From Sporosarcina cascadiensis (GTDB lineage Bacteria > Bacillota > Bacilli > Bacillales_A > Planococcaceae): a stretch of 64,000 nucleotides of DNA. The position numbers and the translations under genes were made by a program. The stretch spans positions 387,885 to 451,884 of the forward strand of contig NZ_WHVV01000001.1 in the NCBI RefSeq assembly GCF_009650995.1, read 5' to 3'. Below the pieces are notes generated by a model that did not search any database, was not told where the DNA came from, and saw only the letters and a list, made by a program, of their open reading frames with translations. This document shows, piece by piece, positions 55,217 through 64,000 of the stretch. Every line of letters starts with the position of its first letter. Positions within the stretch are counted from its first letter, which is position 1.

Positions 55217-55905
55217 ACCGTTGATTTCCGTTCCAGACGGACGCGTTCTGGAGGGCCCGCGGTGAGCCAACTTGGTCGCTTCGCTCCCCTAAGTTGTCAT
55301 CATCTGTCGGGCTGATCCTCCCAGAGTGTTTTTAGCCGCGGGCTCACACGAAGTGAGTCATGCAACCGTTGCCGCAGGACGCGGCGTACTTAGGTTGCCT
55401 GGAACGAAGGTACACTGGCTGGTTTTTCAATACTTTTTATTTGAGTGAGAGTATGAGCATACTATTTGAGTTTTTTACGATAGGTGTCGCGTTTCATGCA
55501 ATACTTATCATACTGCAAAGACTCAGTTCCTTGTGATTAATGTATTTGCAAAAACTGCAAACCTACACCTCATTCATATTTCTTGCAAAGTCAAGAAACC
55601 AGAACGACACCAGACTAGATCCACACCCTGCAAAAGCAGCATGTCATACTTTCACCAACACCAGCGAAGGCGCAACTGCGAGGCCGCTATGAGAGCGAAG
55701 GCGGGTTGAATGATCACGGATGGATGCTGTATGATCACGTGGCCGGTGTATATGAGCGGCTGAGGCTGGGCTATGAGCGCTTGAGCGGGTACTATGATCA
55801 TTCGCGAAGTTTCTTTGGCAGATAGCCACGACTTTCGCCAGTAGGCTCATGGTATAAGGCAATCCCCCAGCGCCGAAGCGGGTTTATACTGCAAACTCAC
55901 ACTTC
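55217..55905 (+). repeat. Type 1 composite repeat, copy 8 (A with extra module + spacer + B with 21-bp array)
   Basis: A spans about 55217-55422. Its 3' arm is replaced by a module (55334-55410, AGCCGCGGGCTCACACGAAG ... CTGGAACGAAGG) shared with copy 5. B starts at 55659 and carries the 21-bp array before ending in the usual CCCCCAGCGCCGAAGCGGG. Confidence 0.85.
55689..55814 (+). repeat. Six tandem 21-bp units beginning ATGATCA or ATGAGCG
   Basis: Starts at 55689, 55710, 55731, 55752, 55773 and 55794 are exactly 21 bases apart. The unit order corresponds to units 1, 2, 4, 5, 6 and 7 or similar of the array near 6.8 kb. In-frame TGA codons show that this copy is not coding. Confidence 0.9.
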
Positions 55906-55952
55906 TCACAATTGGAAGTTACTGCTGGATACAAGCCTGCTTTAAACCAAGG

Positions 55953-56184
55953 CAATAGGACATGAGTACTTTATATACTACGCAAAACACAAAACTTCTT
56001 AGATTTTAGAAGATGGCAGTAAGCTTTCTAAATACATACATAAATCCAAGGTAGGATTGAAGCGAAGGGCGGGGCGACTCCTGCGGGAATAGCATGAGCT
56101 GGAGACCCCGCAGGAGCGCAGCGACGAGGAGGCTCCAGCCATGCCCGCGGAAAGCGCCCCGCCCGTAGCGAAAATCCCATGACC
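55953..56184 (+). repeat. Type 2 repeat, copy 4
   Basis: The flank GGACATGAGTACTTTATATA is followed by GGATTGAAGCGAAGGGCGGG, a hairpin core with GGAGACCCCGCAGGAGCGCA, and the end GTAGCGAAAATCCCATGA. It directly follows type 1 copy 8. Confidence 0.87.
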
Positions 56185-56236
56185 AACACTTCTTTTAAGC
56201 CTTAAACCAAGCCACAGAAATATGAAATCTCCAGCA

Positions 56237-56273
56237 CAAAAAAGAGGAAAGAATGAGTTTCATTCCTTCCTCT
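56237..56273 (-). terminator. Terminator of the yisL-proximal small gene
   Basis: On the - strand AGAGGAAGGAATGA and TCATTCTTTCCTCT enclose a three-base loop and are followed by TTTTTTG. Confidence 0.88.
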
Positions 56274-56294
56274 GCTATAAAAGCTAATACCTAT

Positions 56295-56423
56295 TCACTC
56301 TTCCTCATCCAGAAAAAAGTCTGGATCTTTCTGCTTGCGGGCGGTTACGAATACGGACACTGCAAACAGCGCCATCAGTAACAGGACCACTGCTATAAAA
56401 ATCCATCCTGTCTGACTTGCCAT
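56295..56423 (-). CDS. Small single-pass membrane protein of 42 residues
   Basis: ATG lies seven bases after GAGGAGG, and the product is one hydrophobic helix (GWIFIAVVLLLMALFAVSVF) followed by a basic TARKQK and an acidic tail DPDFFLDEEE. A second ATG six bases upstream overlaps the site and is less likely. It lies after yisL in the same direction and has its own strong terminator. I do not recognise the family. Confidence 0.7.
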   Translation of the reverse strand: MASQTGWIFIAVVLLLMALFAVSVFVTARKQKDPDFFLDEEE

Positions 56424-56456
56424 CTGCATTCCTCCTCGTTATATTACATCACCTGA

Positions 56457-56831
56457 TTAAGCAAAAAAGTCAAAACCGAGCGGCAGCTTGAATCCGACGA
56501 ACAGAGTTGCCAGAAGGAATACGATGAACAAGACCCACATAAGACCCGTGTTCTTTCCTTTTCCGCCGCGGATCAGCGTCATTTCCATAAATCCGATCGT
56601 CAGAAGACCAAGTACAAATTTAATGCCGTACAGCATGCCGTTCAGTCCCATATGTGTGAAGAACAGCGTCGCTCCTGAAATGATAATTAAAACGTAGAAC
56701 AAGCGCAAAATCATGTGAGTGATCTTCTTACCTTTTGTGCCTGCCGCCATGCTCGCAGAAACGAGGAATAGAATTATCCCCACTACCCACGTCAAAATAT
56801 GAAAATGGGTTGTATCCGTTAAAAATCCCAA
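56457..56831 (-). CDS. yisL: YisL-like (UPF0344) membrane protein
   Basis: A protein of about 124 residues with four membrane helices: THFHILTWVVGIILFLVSA, YVLIIISGATLFF, GIKFVLGLLTIGFMEMTL and MWVLFIVFLLATLFVGF. It matches YisL of B. subtilis, which is also next to yisK. The start is uncertain: the open frame begins at GTG, but GAGGTG overlaps it, so the TTG three codons later is preferred. No function is known. Confidence 0.82.
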   Translation of the reverse strand: MGFLTDTTHFHILTWVVGIILFLVSASMAAGTKGKKITHMILRLFYVLIIISGATLFFTHMGLNGMLYGIKFVLGLLTIGFMEMTLIRGGKGKNTGLMWVLFIVFLLATLFVGFKLPLGFDFFA

Positions 56832-56923
56832 ACTTGCCACCTCATTTTACTATAGTCGTTTGCTATGTTACCATAATTTCCAAAAGACTACTATTCTCTT
56901 GCCTGCAGTTAACCGCCAAAAAT

Positions 56924-57823
56924 TTATTCGAATCGGTTGACCAATGTGCCGATGCCTTCGATAGACACTTTTACCGTATCACCTTTTTTCAGGAATGTCG
57001 GCGGCGTCATGCCTTTTCCTACGCCGGCCGGAGTGCCTGTCAAAATGACATCGCCCGCTTCAAGCGTTACATACTTAGAGATTTCTGCAATCAATTCATC
57101 AATTTTGAACATCATGGAAGAAGTATTGCCGTTTTGACGAACATCATCATTCACTTTTGTCACGATAGAAAGATTATGCGGATTTGGAATCTCGTCCTTC
57201 GTCACCACATAAGGGCCCATCGGACATGAACCATCCAGTGTTTTGCCGAGGAAGAACTGCTTATGATCAGCCTGCACATCGCGTGCTGTAATATCATTCG
57301 CAATCGTATAGCCGAATACATAGTCATAGGCCAGCTGTTTCGGGATATTTTTTCCGTTCTTGCCGATGACAACAGCCAATTCCCCTTCATAATCCAATGA
57401 ATCCGTCACATCACTGTGGATCGGCAAAGTCTGCTCGTCCCCTGCGATGGATGTAGGAGATTTCGTAAACACCACAACTTTTTCAGGCGGTGCTTCGCCT
57501 CCCATTTCAGTTACATGGTCGGCATAGTTCTTCCCGACACATATGACGTTCTTAGGGGTACGCGGAATCGGTGACAGCCACTCCACATCCGTAAACGCGT
57601 GCTTAAACTGCTCCGCATTTTCTTCTGTTTCTGTTTTCTCCACTAATTTACGAACCATTTCCACAAAATCCATGCCAAGGGACACAGCCTCGATCATCGT
57701 TTTAGGAAAATCAGGCTGATCCTGCGCTTCTGCCATTGCAAGCACGTCCCACACTGCTTCCTCACGTTTCACTTTTGTACCGAATAACGTCTGTCCTTCG
57801 TAACGGAATGACAATAGTTTCAT
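56924..57823 (-). CDS. yisK: Fumarylacetoacetate hydrolase family protein (YisK)
   Basis: The 299-residue protein carries the FAH fold: NVICVGKNYADHV, the metal ligands in DSLDYEGELAVVIG and the NDITARDVQ segment, and the C-terminal TGTPAGVGKGM. YisK-type enzymes decarboxylate oxaloacetate or hydrolyse acylpyruvates; B. subtilis YisK also interacts with the cell-shape machinery. The upstream extension of the frame belongs to the intergenic region and the DUF418 gene; ATG giving MKLLSFRYEG is used. Confidence 0.9.
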   Translation of the reverse strand: MKLLSFRYEGQTLFGTKVKREEAVWDVLAMAEAQDQPDFPKTMIEAVSLGMDFVEMVRKLVEKTETEENAEQFKHAFTDVEWLSPIPRTPKNVICVGKNYADHVTEMGGEAPPEKVVVFTKSPTSIAGDEQTLPIHSDVTDSLDYEGELAVVIGKNGKNIPKQLAYDYVFGYTIANDITARDVQADHKQFFLGKTLDGSCPMGPYVVTKDEIPNPHNLSIVTKVNDDVRQNGNTSSMMFKIDELIAEISKYVTLEAGDVILTGTPAGVGKGMTPPTFLKKGDTVKVSIEGIGTLVNRFE

Positions 57824-57878
57824 TTGAATGCCCAACCCTTCCCATGTGTATTCACATACTACTATGTTACGACAAATT

Positions 57879-59066
57879 CTATACTTTTTCCTCTTTAATG
57901 CCGAAATTCTTTCCGTAAGATAACTTTCTCCAAATAGATTCCAAGGGTCCCATACGGAATTTGGACAGCCAGATCTGTGCGGCAATCAGCTGAATGAAAA
58001 AGATTCCAATGGCGAGCCACGTACCTGTTATGATATCTACTTTACCATAGAGTCCCGCTCCATATGAATAAAATATCAGCGTCGCAATGACAGATTGCAA
58101 GATATAGGTCGTAAACGCCATTCTGCCAATTGCTGCGAACGGTTTCGTGATCACTTTCAGAAACGGAATCTGCCACAGCAACAAGAATAGTGCAGCATAG
58201 CCAATTGTCAAGACCGCTCCGCCAAACGTCGACTGTACGAGATAAATGTTCTCAAACTTCGGTCCATCCACATACGGAATATTTTTCAGCAGGACACCGA
58301 ATGAAATGAAAATAATCATGACAGCTGCCAGCCTGCCTTTCATTTCATACATCCGCTCGACGATCTTCCATTTAGAAAGTGCTGCGCCGAACATCATAAG
58401 CGGCAAAATCGCAAATATGGAGGTAATCAGGCCGGTTACGCCGAACATCAGCCACTCCTGCAGACGGAACAGGAAAATCTCTGCAAACGAGCCGTGGGCA
58501 TAAGCCGAAATTGCCAGTTCAATTTTCTGAATGTCGACAAAGCCGTCCAGCAGCGAGTTCGGATTGATTTTCCGTCCGATCACGAGAAAACCATACAGCA
58601 GTCCCGCCGGTACGATATACAGCACGAGAGCCAGCGATAAAAGCCATTTTTTCGGAATGCGCACGACGGCGATCATGAGAAAGCCCATTAACGCATAGGT
58701 GAATAAAATATCACCAAACCAGATCAGCAAGGCATGCAGGACGCCAAACACCAGCAGCCAGCTCATACGGCGTGCCATGAATGGCGCAAAAGGCGTCCCA
58801 TTCCGCAATGATTTCTCATACTGCATATTGATGCCGTAGCCAAACAGCATCGCAAACAGAGGATAAAAACTGGCCTCTACAAATACATCGATAAAATGAA
58901 ATGCCGCCTGCTCGCCCGGCGCAGAAAACCACGAATACGGGTCCATATACGCGTAAGGCGAATGAAAATGCAGCATATTCGCAATGAAAATCCCTAATAG
59001 CGCGATGCCCCGCAGAAAATCGAGTCCTTCAACCCGGTCCTTCAGCGGCGTAGGAGTCAAATTCAA
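57879..59066 (-). CDS. DUF418 (YeiB-like) integral membrane protein
   Basis: A 395-residue membrane protein with about ten helices starts with the family motif RVEGLDFLRGIALLGIFIANM and ends in the DUF418 region (GRMAFTTYILQSVIATLIFY; GPLESIWRKLSYG). Function is unknown in the family. The TTG start has AGGAGG seven bases upstream and overlaps the addA stop by four bases (TTGA), so it is translated with addA. Co-expression with the recombination genes may be incidental. Confidence 0.88.
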   Translation of the reverse strand: MNLTPTPLKDRVEGLDFLRGIALLGIFIANMLHFHSPYAYMDPYSWFSAPGEQAAFHFIDVFVEASFYPLFAMLFGYGINMQYEKSLRNGTPFAPFMARRMSWLLVFGVLHALLIWFGDILFTYALMGFLMIAVVRIPKKWLLSLALVLYIVPAGLLYGFLVIGRKINPNSLLDGFVDIQKIELAISAYAHGSFAEIFLFRLQEWLMFGVTGLITSIFAILPLMMFGAALSKWKIVERMYEMKGRLAAVMIIFISFGVLLKNIPYVDGPKFENIYLVQSTFGGAVLTIGYAALFLLLWQIPFLKVITKPFAAIGRMAFTTYILQSVIATLIFYSYGAGLYGKVDIITGTWLAIGIFFIQLIAAQIWLSKFRMGPLESIWRKLSYGKNFGIKEEKV

Positions 59067-62000
59067 ACTAATTCCTCCTGTAAACTGATTGTTTTCGCTC
59101 CGTCAAATAAGTACAGAAGCATCTCTTTGATGTCAATTCCTAAAATGGACTGCAGCACCTTCTTATACAGACTCAGCTGCGTGCCATAGCGTTTCTGCAT
59201 TTCATTCGCCACTTCCTCCTGCGAATGAAAATTGCCTGTATAATCTGTTTTGTAATCGACAAGCACCCACTCCCCGTCTTCGTGAAACAGACAGTCTGCA
59301 ATCCCCTGCAGCAGCTGGAATTCCCCCTGCTCTGCCGGCAGCGCATAAGTAAACGGCATTTCGCGCAGCACTTCATCCGCTCGCTTCATCCGTTCACCGA
59401 GAGGCGCTGCAAAAAACTTCACGATGTCTGAAGCCTTAATGGCAGTCCCTTCTTCCTTCGTCAGCAATTCACGCCCGACAAGCTCTGCGATAAAGTATTC
59501 CGCTTCCGCAATATCCAGCGGCTGTTTCAAATCGATATGCTGCATGACAGTATGCATCGCGGTGCCGACCTCTGCTTTCGTCAGCTGGCGTTTCTGTAAA
59601 AACGACGGGCGGTCATGCAGGAAGGAAGGACGATTCGCAAAGTCAGACGAGCGTTCTTCAAACGGATCCGCGTCCCCCCGTTCAAGCTCCAGCAGAGCAA
59701 TGCGCTTCAGCTCACTGACCGATTGCTTGGACGGCAATTCAACTGCATATTTATACGGATAGCGCGTCTCAAAACGCTGCGTAATCATTTCAACAAGCTG
59801 CGGATCAGCCTGTAAGTTTTCATTGTCCAGCGGGATCCAGTCGTCGATTTCCGTGCTGTCTGGCGAATGAAAAGCAGAGAACGGATAGGCATTGATTTCC
59901 CATACCGACGCATCATCCATCAACTCGCCGCCGGCCGCTTTGCCGAACTTGCCAAAATCCATGTGACGCGCTACAGCAGGCCCGATCCAGTCTAAATAAC
60001 CCGCCGCGCGCGAACGTTTATATTCGGGCAGAGGTGCTGTTTCATCCAGCAGCTGCGCTTCCTGCCATTGACTGATCGTCTTTTCGATATCTTTGACCGA
60101 TGCAATCAGCTCCAAATGTTCTTTCGCACGCGTCATCGCCACGTACAGCACACGCATTTCTTCGGCACGCATTTCCAGTTCCTTTTTCTCTTTCACCGCC
60201 AAAAACGGCAGCGATGTGAACGTAATGCGTTTTTCCGGATCTATCGCTTTCACCGCGAGTCCGAAATGCTGATCAAATAAATACGGATTATGGAAATCCA
60301 TTTTATTGAACGGACGCCCCATCCCTGCGAGAAATACATACGGAAACTCGAGACCTTTCGACGAGTGAATCGTCATAATCCGCACTACATTTTCTTTCTC
60401 GCTCATAAAACGGGCTTCGCCGAGATCATCGCCCCGTTTCCGCATGCGGTCGATAAAACGCAAGAAGCGGAACAGCCCCCGGAAAGACGTTTTCTCATAG
60501 GACATCGCCCGGTCATGCAGAGCACGCAAATTCGCCTGACGCTGTTTGCCGTTCGGCAGGATACCGACCATTTCATAATAATACGTATCCTGATAGACCT
60601 TCCAGATTAATTCGGACAATGAACCATGCCGAGCCATATTGCGCCAGTCTTCCAGGCGGATGAAAAACTTTTGCAGCTTCTTCTGTGCCGCGGGACTCAC
60701 TCCCGCTCCGCCTGTCTGGACAAATAGCTGTACGGCTTCATAGAACGGCGCATTTGGTTTCGCCAGACGGATTTCCGCCAGCTCGTTTTCCGTCAGGCCG
60801 ACAAACGGCGCGCGCAGCACCGATACGAGCGGAATATCCTGATACGGATTGTCGATGACACGCAATGTATTGAGCATGATCATCACTTCGATGGCGTCAA
60901 AATAGCCTGAAGAAAGCTCTACATAAACAGGAATCCCTGCTGCTTTTAATTCATCGGCAATTTCACTCGACCACGTCATGGACCGCATCAAAATCACAAT
61001 ATCCCGGTATTCAATGGGACGCTGCCTGCCGCTGAACGCATCCGCCGTCTGCGCCTGATCCGCCTGCCACTGCTTGATTTTCTGTGCAATGAAACGGGCC
61101 TCCGCCTGAGATTTCTTCAATTCCTGCTGCGCTTCCTGTTCTTCCGAAAGCTCTTCGTTTTCTTCATTTTCATACAGAATCGTCAGACCTGCCGCCGCTT
61201 CTTTATCAGGATACTGCGCACCATATTTGAGCGCGGCCGCCTCATCGTATTCAATCTCTCCGACACGCGTGCCCATGATCTGCCTGAAAATGAAGTTTGT
61301 TGCGTCCAGCACTTCTCTGCGGCTCCGGAAGTTTGCATTCAAATCAATTTTCAATCCCTGCTCTGATGAGTCATCAAGAAAGCGGTCATATTTCCCAAGA
61401 AACAGCCCCGGTTCAGCTAGGCGGAAACGGTAGATCGACTGTTTGACGTCGCCGACCATGAACAGATTGCCGTCCGCTTCCGCTCCCTGCTTGATCAGCT
61501 GTAAAATCGCTTCCTGCAGGAAATTCGTGTCCTGGTATTCATCGACCAGCACTTCCGCAAAGCGCGCCTGATAATCGAGCGCGATATCCGACGGCGTTAA
61601 TTGGCCATCTTCTTCGGCTGATAAAATCTGCAGCGCGTAATGTTCCAGATCAGAAAAGTCCACAAGCCCCCGCTCTGCCTTCACTGCCTGATAACGTGCC
61701 GAAAAATCTTCGACCAGCTCCACAAGCGTATGCATAAGCGGAGCCATCAGCCGTATTTCCTCCAGCAAACGTGCAGGCGTCCGTGTGAAATATGTTTCCT
61801 TCAGCTTATTGACGATCTTTTTCACTGAGTCACGCATATCTTTTCCGCGTTTCGCCAGCTCTTCATCACAGGAATCCTTCTTAATCATGCCTGCTTTCAC
61901 CCAGGTTAGCGTCTGGAAATAGGCATACGCATCTTCCCACTTGCCGTTCGTCACATAGTCCATCGCCTGATTCAGCCAGGCTTCATCTGCTTTGGCCGTA

Positions 62001-62770
62001 TCCAGCAGCGGCAGCGGGCCTTCATTCATCTCCGCCAGCCGCTGCAGATCCTGCGCAATGGTCTTCGCTTCATCGAGCGTATGTTTGATCGCCAGCTTCA
62101 GCGGCCCAATGAACGATAAACCGTCAATCACCGAGTCATCGCCAATTTCATATTGCTGCGGAATCATTTCCAGCCACTTGGCGGGATTTGGATGCACCCG
62201 CGAATAGTCGTACAGCTTATCGATCAAGGTCTCAATCGCCTGGTCATTGCGGTCCGCCGTGAAACTGTCACTCAGACGGTAGATCGCTTCAGGATCCGGC
62301 CGGCTGTATGCATCTTCTAGGACTGCGGCGACAGTATCGTCACGTAAAATGGATGCCTCTGCTGGATCCGCAATCCGGAATCCCGGATCGATATCCAGTA
62401 CATAGGAATACTGCCTGACCACTTGCAGACAGAAGGAGTGCAGGGAAGAAATCTGCGCTTTATTCAGCAGATTCAGCTGCCTGCGCAAATGAACAGAAGC
62501 CGGATCATTCGCAATCGCTGCCTCGAGCGCACTCGCCATCCGGTGACGCATTTCCGCAGCTGCCGCGTTCGTAAAGGTCACAACGAGCAGCTGATCGACG
62601 TCAATCGGATTTTCTGTATTCAGCACTTTTTCTATCATCCGGGTGATCAGGACCTTCGTTTTTCCAGAACCCGCTGCGGCAGAGACGAGAATATCTTTGC
62701 CGGACGCATATATGGCTTTCCATTGTTCATCCGTAAAGGTTTCATGTGCCGGTTTTTCAGGAATTCGCAT
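59063..62770 (-). CDS. addA: ATP-dependent helicase/nuclease subunit A
   Basis: The 1235-residue AddA is a UvrD-like helicase with a C-terminal RecB-type nuclease. Walker A is SAAAGSGKTKV near residue 34, motif II is VDEYQDTNFLQE near 410, motif III is GDVKQSIYRFR, and the nuclease motif LVDYKTDYTG is near residue 1185. With AddB it resects double-strand breaks until Chi. The ATG lies 14 bases inside the end of addB, preceded by AAGGAG at long spacing, so translation is probably coupled. Confidence 0.96.
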   Translation of the reverse strand: MRIPEKPAHETFTDEQWKAIYASGKDILVSAAAGSGKTKVLITRMIEKVLNTENPIDVDQLLVVTFTNAAAAEMRHRMASALEAAIANDPASVHLRRQLNLLNKAQISSLHSFCLQVVRQYSYVLDIDPGFRIADPAEASILRDDTVAAVLEDAYSRPDPEAIYRLSDSFTADRNDQAIETLIDKLYDYSRVHPNPAKWLEMIPQQYEIGDDSVIDGLSFIGPLKLAIKHTLDEAKTIAQDLQRLAEMNEGPLPLLDTAKADEAWLNQAMDYVTNGKWEDAYAYFQTLTWVKAGMIKKDSCDEELAKRGKDMRDSVKKIVNKLKETYFTRTPARLLEEIRLMAPLMHTLVELVEDFSARYQAVKAERGLVDFSDLEHYALQILSAEEDGQLTPSDIALDYQARFAEVLVDEYQDTNFLQEAILQLIKQGAEADGNLFMVGDVKQSIYRFRLAEPGLFLGKYDRFLDDSSEQGLKIDLNANFRSRREVLDATNFIFRQIMGTRVGEIEYDEAAALKYGAQYPDKEAAAGLTILYENEENEELSEEQEAQQELKKSQAEARFIAQKIKQWQADQAQTADAFSGRQRPIEYRDIVILMRSMTWSSEIADELKAAGIPVYVELSSGYFDAIEVMIMLNTLRVIDNPYQDIPLVSVLRAPFVGLTENELAEIRLAKPNAPFYEAVQLFVQTGGAGVSPAAQKKLQKFFIRLEDWRNMARHGSLSELIWKVYQDTYYYEMVGILPNGKQRQANLRALHDRAMSYEKTSFRGLFRFLRFIDRMRKRGDDLGEARFMSEKENVVRIMTIHSSKGLEFPYVFLAGMGRPFNKMDFHNPYLFDQHFGLAVKAIDPEKRITFTSLPFLAVKEKKELEMRAEEMRVLYVAMTRAKEHLELIASVKDIEKTISQWQEAQLLDETAPLPEYKRSRAAGYLDWIGPAVARHMDFGKFGKAAGGELMDDASVWEINAYPFSAFHSPDSTEIDDWIPLDNENLQADPQLVEMITQRFETRYPYKYAVELPSKQSVSELKRIALLELERGDADPFEERSSDFANRPSFLHDRPSFLQKRQLTKAEVGTAMHTVMQHIDLKQPLDIAEAEYFIAELVGRELLTKEEGTAIKASDIVKFFAAPLGERMKRADEVLREMPFTYALPAEQGEFQLLQGIADCLFHEDGEWVLVDYKTDYTGNFHSQEEVANEMQKRYGTQLSLYKKVLQSILGIDIKEMLLYLFDGAKTISLQEELV

Positions 62771-64000
62771 TCGGATCTATCTCCTTCCGCATTTTCTCTA
62801 ATGATTCTTCCGGTTTAAGCGGCGTGTAATTCCGTTCAGGCTGCGTCGGATCTGTCCTGTCAAACTGGCAGATCGACTGATACGAACAGAACTGACACGG
62901 CATATGGTCTTTCAAACGGTACGGATAAACCCGTGTATCACCCGCCAGCATGCCGTCGCCCGCCTGTCTGTGCCGCTTGCGCACGAAACTGCGCATCATG
63001 TTCAAATCTTCCGTCGGCAATACTTTCGACGTCGAATAAAACGAACCGTCTTTTTTCAGCCGAGCGGGAACAATGAGCGACTCACTCTCCAGATTATCAT
63101 CCATCGCGAGCGCCACTTCTGCATCTTCCAGTATATAGCCCTGCATTTTGTATGATTTCATCAGTTCTTTTTCCACTGCATCGTCCGCCAGTTCTTTCGT
63201 CAGGCGCAGCATCGGATTATGGACGTACATATACAATACACCGGCTGGGTCTGCATGCACGCCAAGCCAGTCATCCGCATGCTCAAGCGCCACGTCGAGA
63301 TATGTCAGCATTTGCAGCGACAGTCCGTAATATACTTCGGTCAGATCAAGTGCACGCGCGGATGATTTATAATCGACGACGCGCAGAAATGTCTGATCAC
63401 CTTTCTTCATCGTATCCACCCGGTCGATCCGGCCCCTGATGCGCATCTGCTGCCCTTGCTTCAATTGAATCTCAAGCGGCGGGATGGCTTCATTCGGACC
63501 AAATCCTGCTTCGATCGCAATCGGCGTGAACTTCGAATTGCGCGACTGCGACTGCAGGGCGCGGATCGTCCGCTGAATAATCTGCATGAGTTTGCGCTGA
63601 ATATACGCATACCGCCGGCTCGACAGCAAAATCTTGTGGAAAAACTTCGGCGTCTGCGCGTCGATCGCATCACGGCCGAGCTGCCAGCATTGCTCTCTCG
63701 TCAACTCTGCCCATGACAGCCCCTGGCGCATCACTTCATCGGATACCCATTTCAACGCAGCATGGAATAAATCACCGATATCCGGTGCTTCCAGCTGGAA
63801 TTCCATGCGGTCCTGCAGGCCGAGGCCATAGGTCGTGAAATGCTGGAACGGACAGCTGTAATACGATTCGATCCGCGACACACTGGTCGTAAAGGAGCTG
63901 CCGTACAACCCGGCAGTCAGATGCGGATCGAGCATCTCCGTTTTCTGCCGCTTCAATGCAGGCTGGACAATCGACTGAATGATCGATGACCACAGCGGAT
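62757..64000 (-). CDS. addB: ATP-dependent helicase/nuclease subunit B, 3' part
   Basis: The frame is open to the right edge of the window, so only about the C-terminal 414 residues are seen. They include the nuclease domain (IRGRIDRVDTM and FLRVVDYKSSARALD) and the four cysteines of the Fe-S cluster (YYSCPFQHF and CQFCSYQSICQF). AddB binds Chi and cuts the other strand. The apparent start at 63956 is an internal TTG. It overlaps addA and heads the addB-addA-DUF418 operon. Confidence 0.94.
   Translation of the reverse strand, partial: PLWSSIIQSIVQPALKRQKTEMLDPHLTAGLYGSSFTTSVSRIESYYSCPFQHFTTYGLGLQDRMEFQLEAPDIGDLFHAALKWVSDEVMRQGLSWAELTREQCWQLGRDAIDAQTPKFFHKILLSSRRYAYIQRKLMQIIQRTIRALQSQSRNSKFTPIAIEAGFGPNEAIPPLEIQLKQGQQMRIRGRIDRVDTMKKGDQTFLRVVDYKSSARALDLTEVYYGLSLQMLTYLDVALEHADDWLGVHADPAGVLYMYVHNPMLRLTKELADDAVEKELMKSYKMQGYILEDAEVALAMDDNLESESLIVPARLKKDGSFYSTSKVLPTEDLNMMRSFVRKRHRQAGDGMLAGDTRVYPYRLKDHMPCQFCSYQSICQFDRTDPTQPERNYTPLKPEESLEKMRKEIDPNANS

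Overview
The window is chromosomal DNA from an endospore-forming member of the Bacillales, most likely Planococcaceae (Sporosarcina-like). This rests on spoVA genes, spoVIF, CotY/CotZ and CotO coat proteins, a CadC-type operator, FapR and CtsR boxes, a T-box and a Mn2+ riboswitch. Gene order follows Bacillus subtilis blocks: yjcH-yjcG-yjcF; cotO/cotZ; yjbO-nadK-yjbL-yjbJ-yjbI-yjbH; pepF-coiA-mecA-spx; trpS, fabF-fabH, yjzD; yitW-yitV-yitU-yitS-like; yisL-yisK; addA-addB. The genus is an inference; no rRNA is present.

Layout. 0-6 kb: potassium channel subunit, a TerC/YkoY exporter under a yybP-ykoY riboswitch, and an RND efflux pump. 7-17 kb: prfC, a stand-alone murE, a PAS histidine kinase overlapping an aldehyde dehydrogenase tail to tail, a CadA-type P-ATPase and a pseudouridine synthase. 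17-22 kb: tRNA-Val(GAC), a 49-residue small protein, and a TRAP-TAXI importer (binding protein, DUF1850 protein, fused permease). 22-29 kb: a pgpA homologue, yjcHGF and a sporulation cluster (spoVIF, YjcZ-like peptide, spoVAC/D/E headed by a YhcN/YlaJ lipoprotein with a good sigma-G promoter, CotY/Z, CotO). 29-41 kb: mgtE, RNA modification and NAD kinase, lytic transglycosylase, truncated haemoglobin and the Spx regulatory set (spxH, spx, mecA), pepF, coiA. 41-50 kb: a trpS T-box leader, trpS, FapR-controlled fabH-fabF, and a CtsR-controlled ClpB that lacks its N domain. 50-64 kb: yit genes, a membrane-anchored GH13-like protein that has lost its catalytic residues, yis genes, a DUF418 protein, addA and the 3' part of addB.

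The most unusual content is non-coding. Most of the longer intergenic gaps hold copies of two families of GC-rich, hairpin-rich repeats. Type 1 is a composite of about 0.6 kb made of an A hairpin, a spacer and a B hairpin unit that can be tandem. Type 2 is about 230-290 bp: an AT-rich flank plus a GC-rich hairpin related to A. Copies differ by exchangeable hairpin modules, and two B units carry an array of exact 21-bp steps starting ATGATCA or ATGAGCG. Two such repeats lie between the trpS T-box terminator and trpS. No transposase, integrase, CRISPR array or prophage gene is visible.
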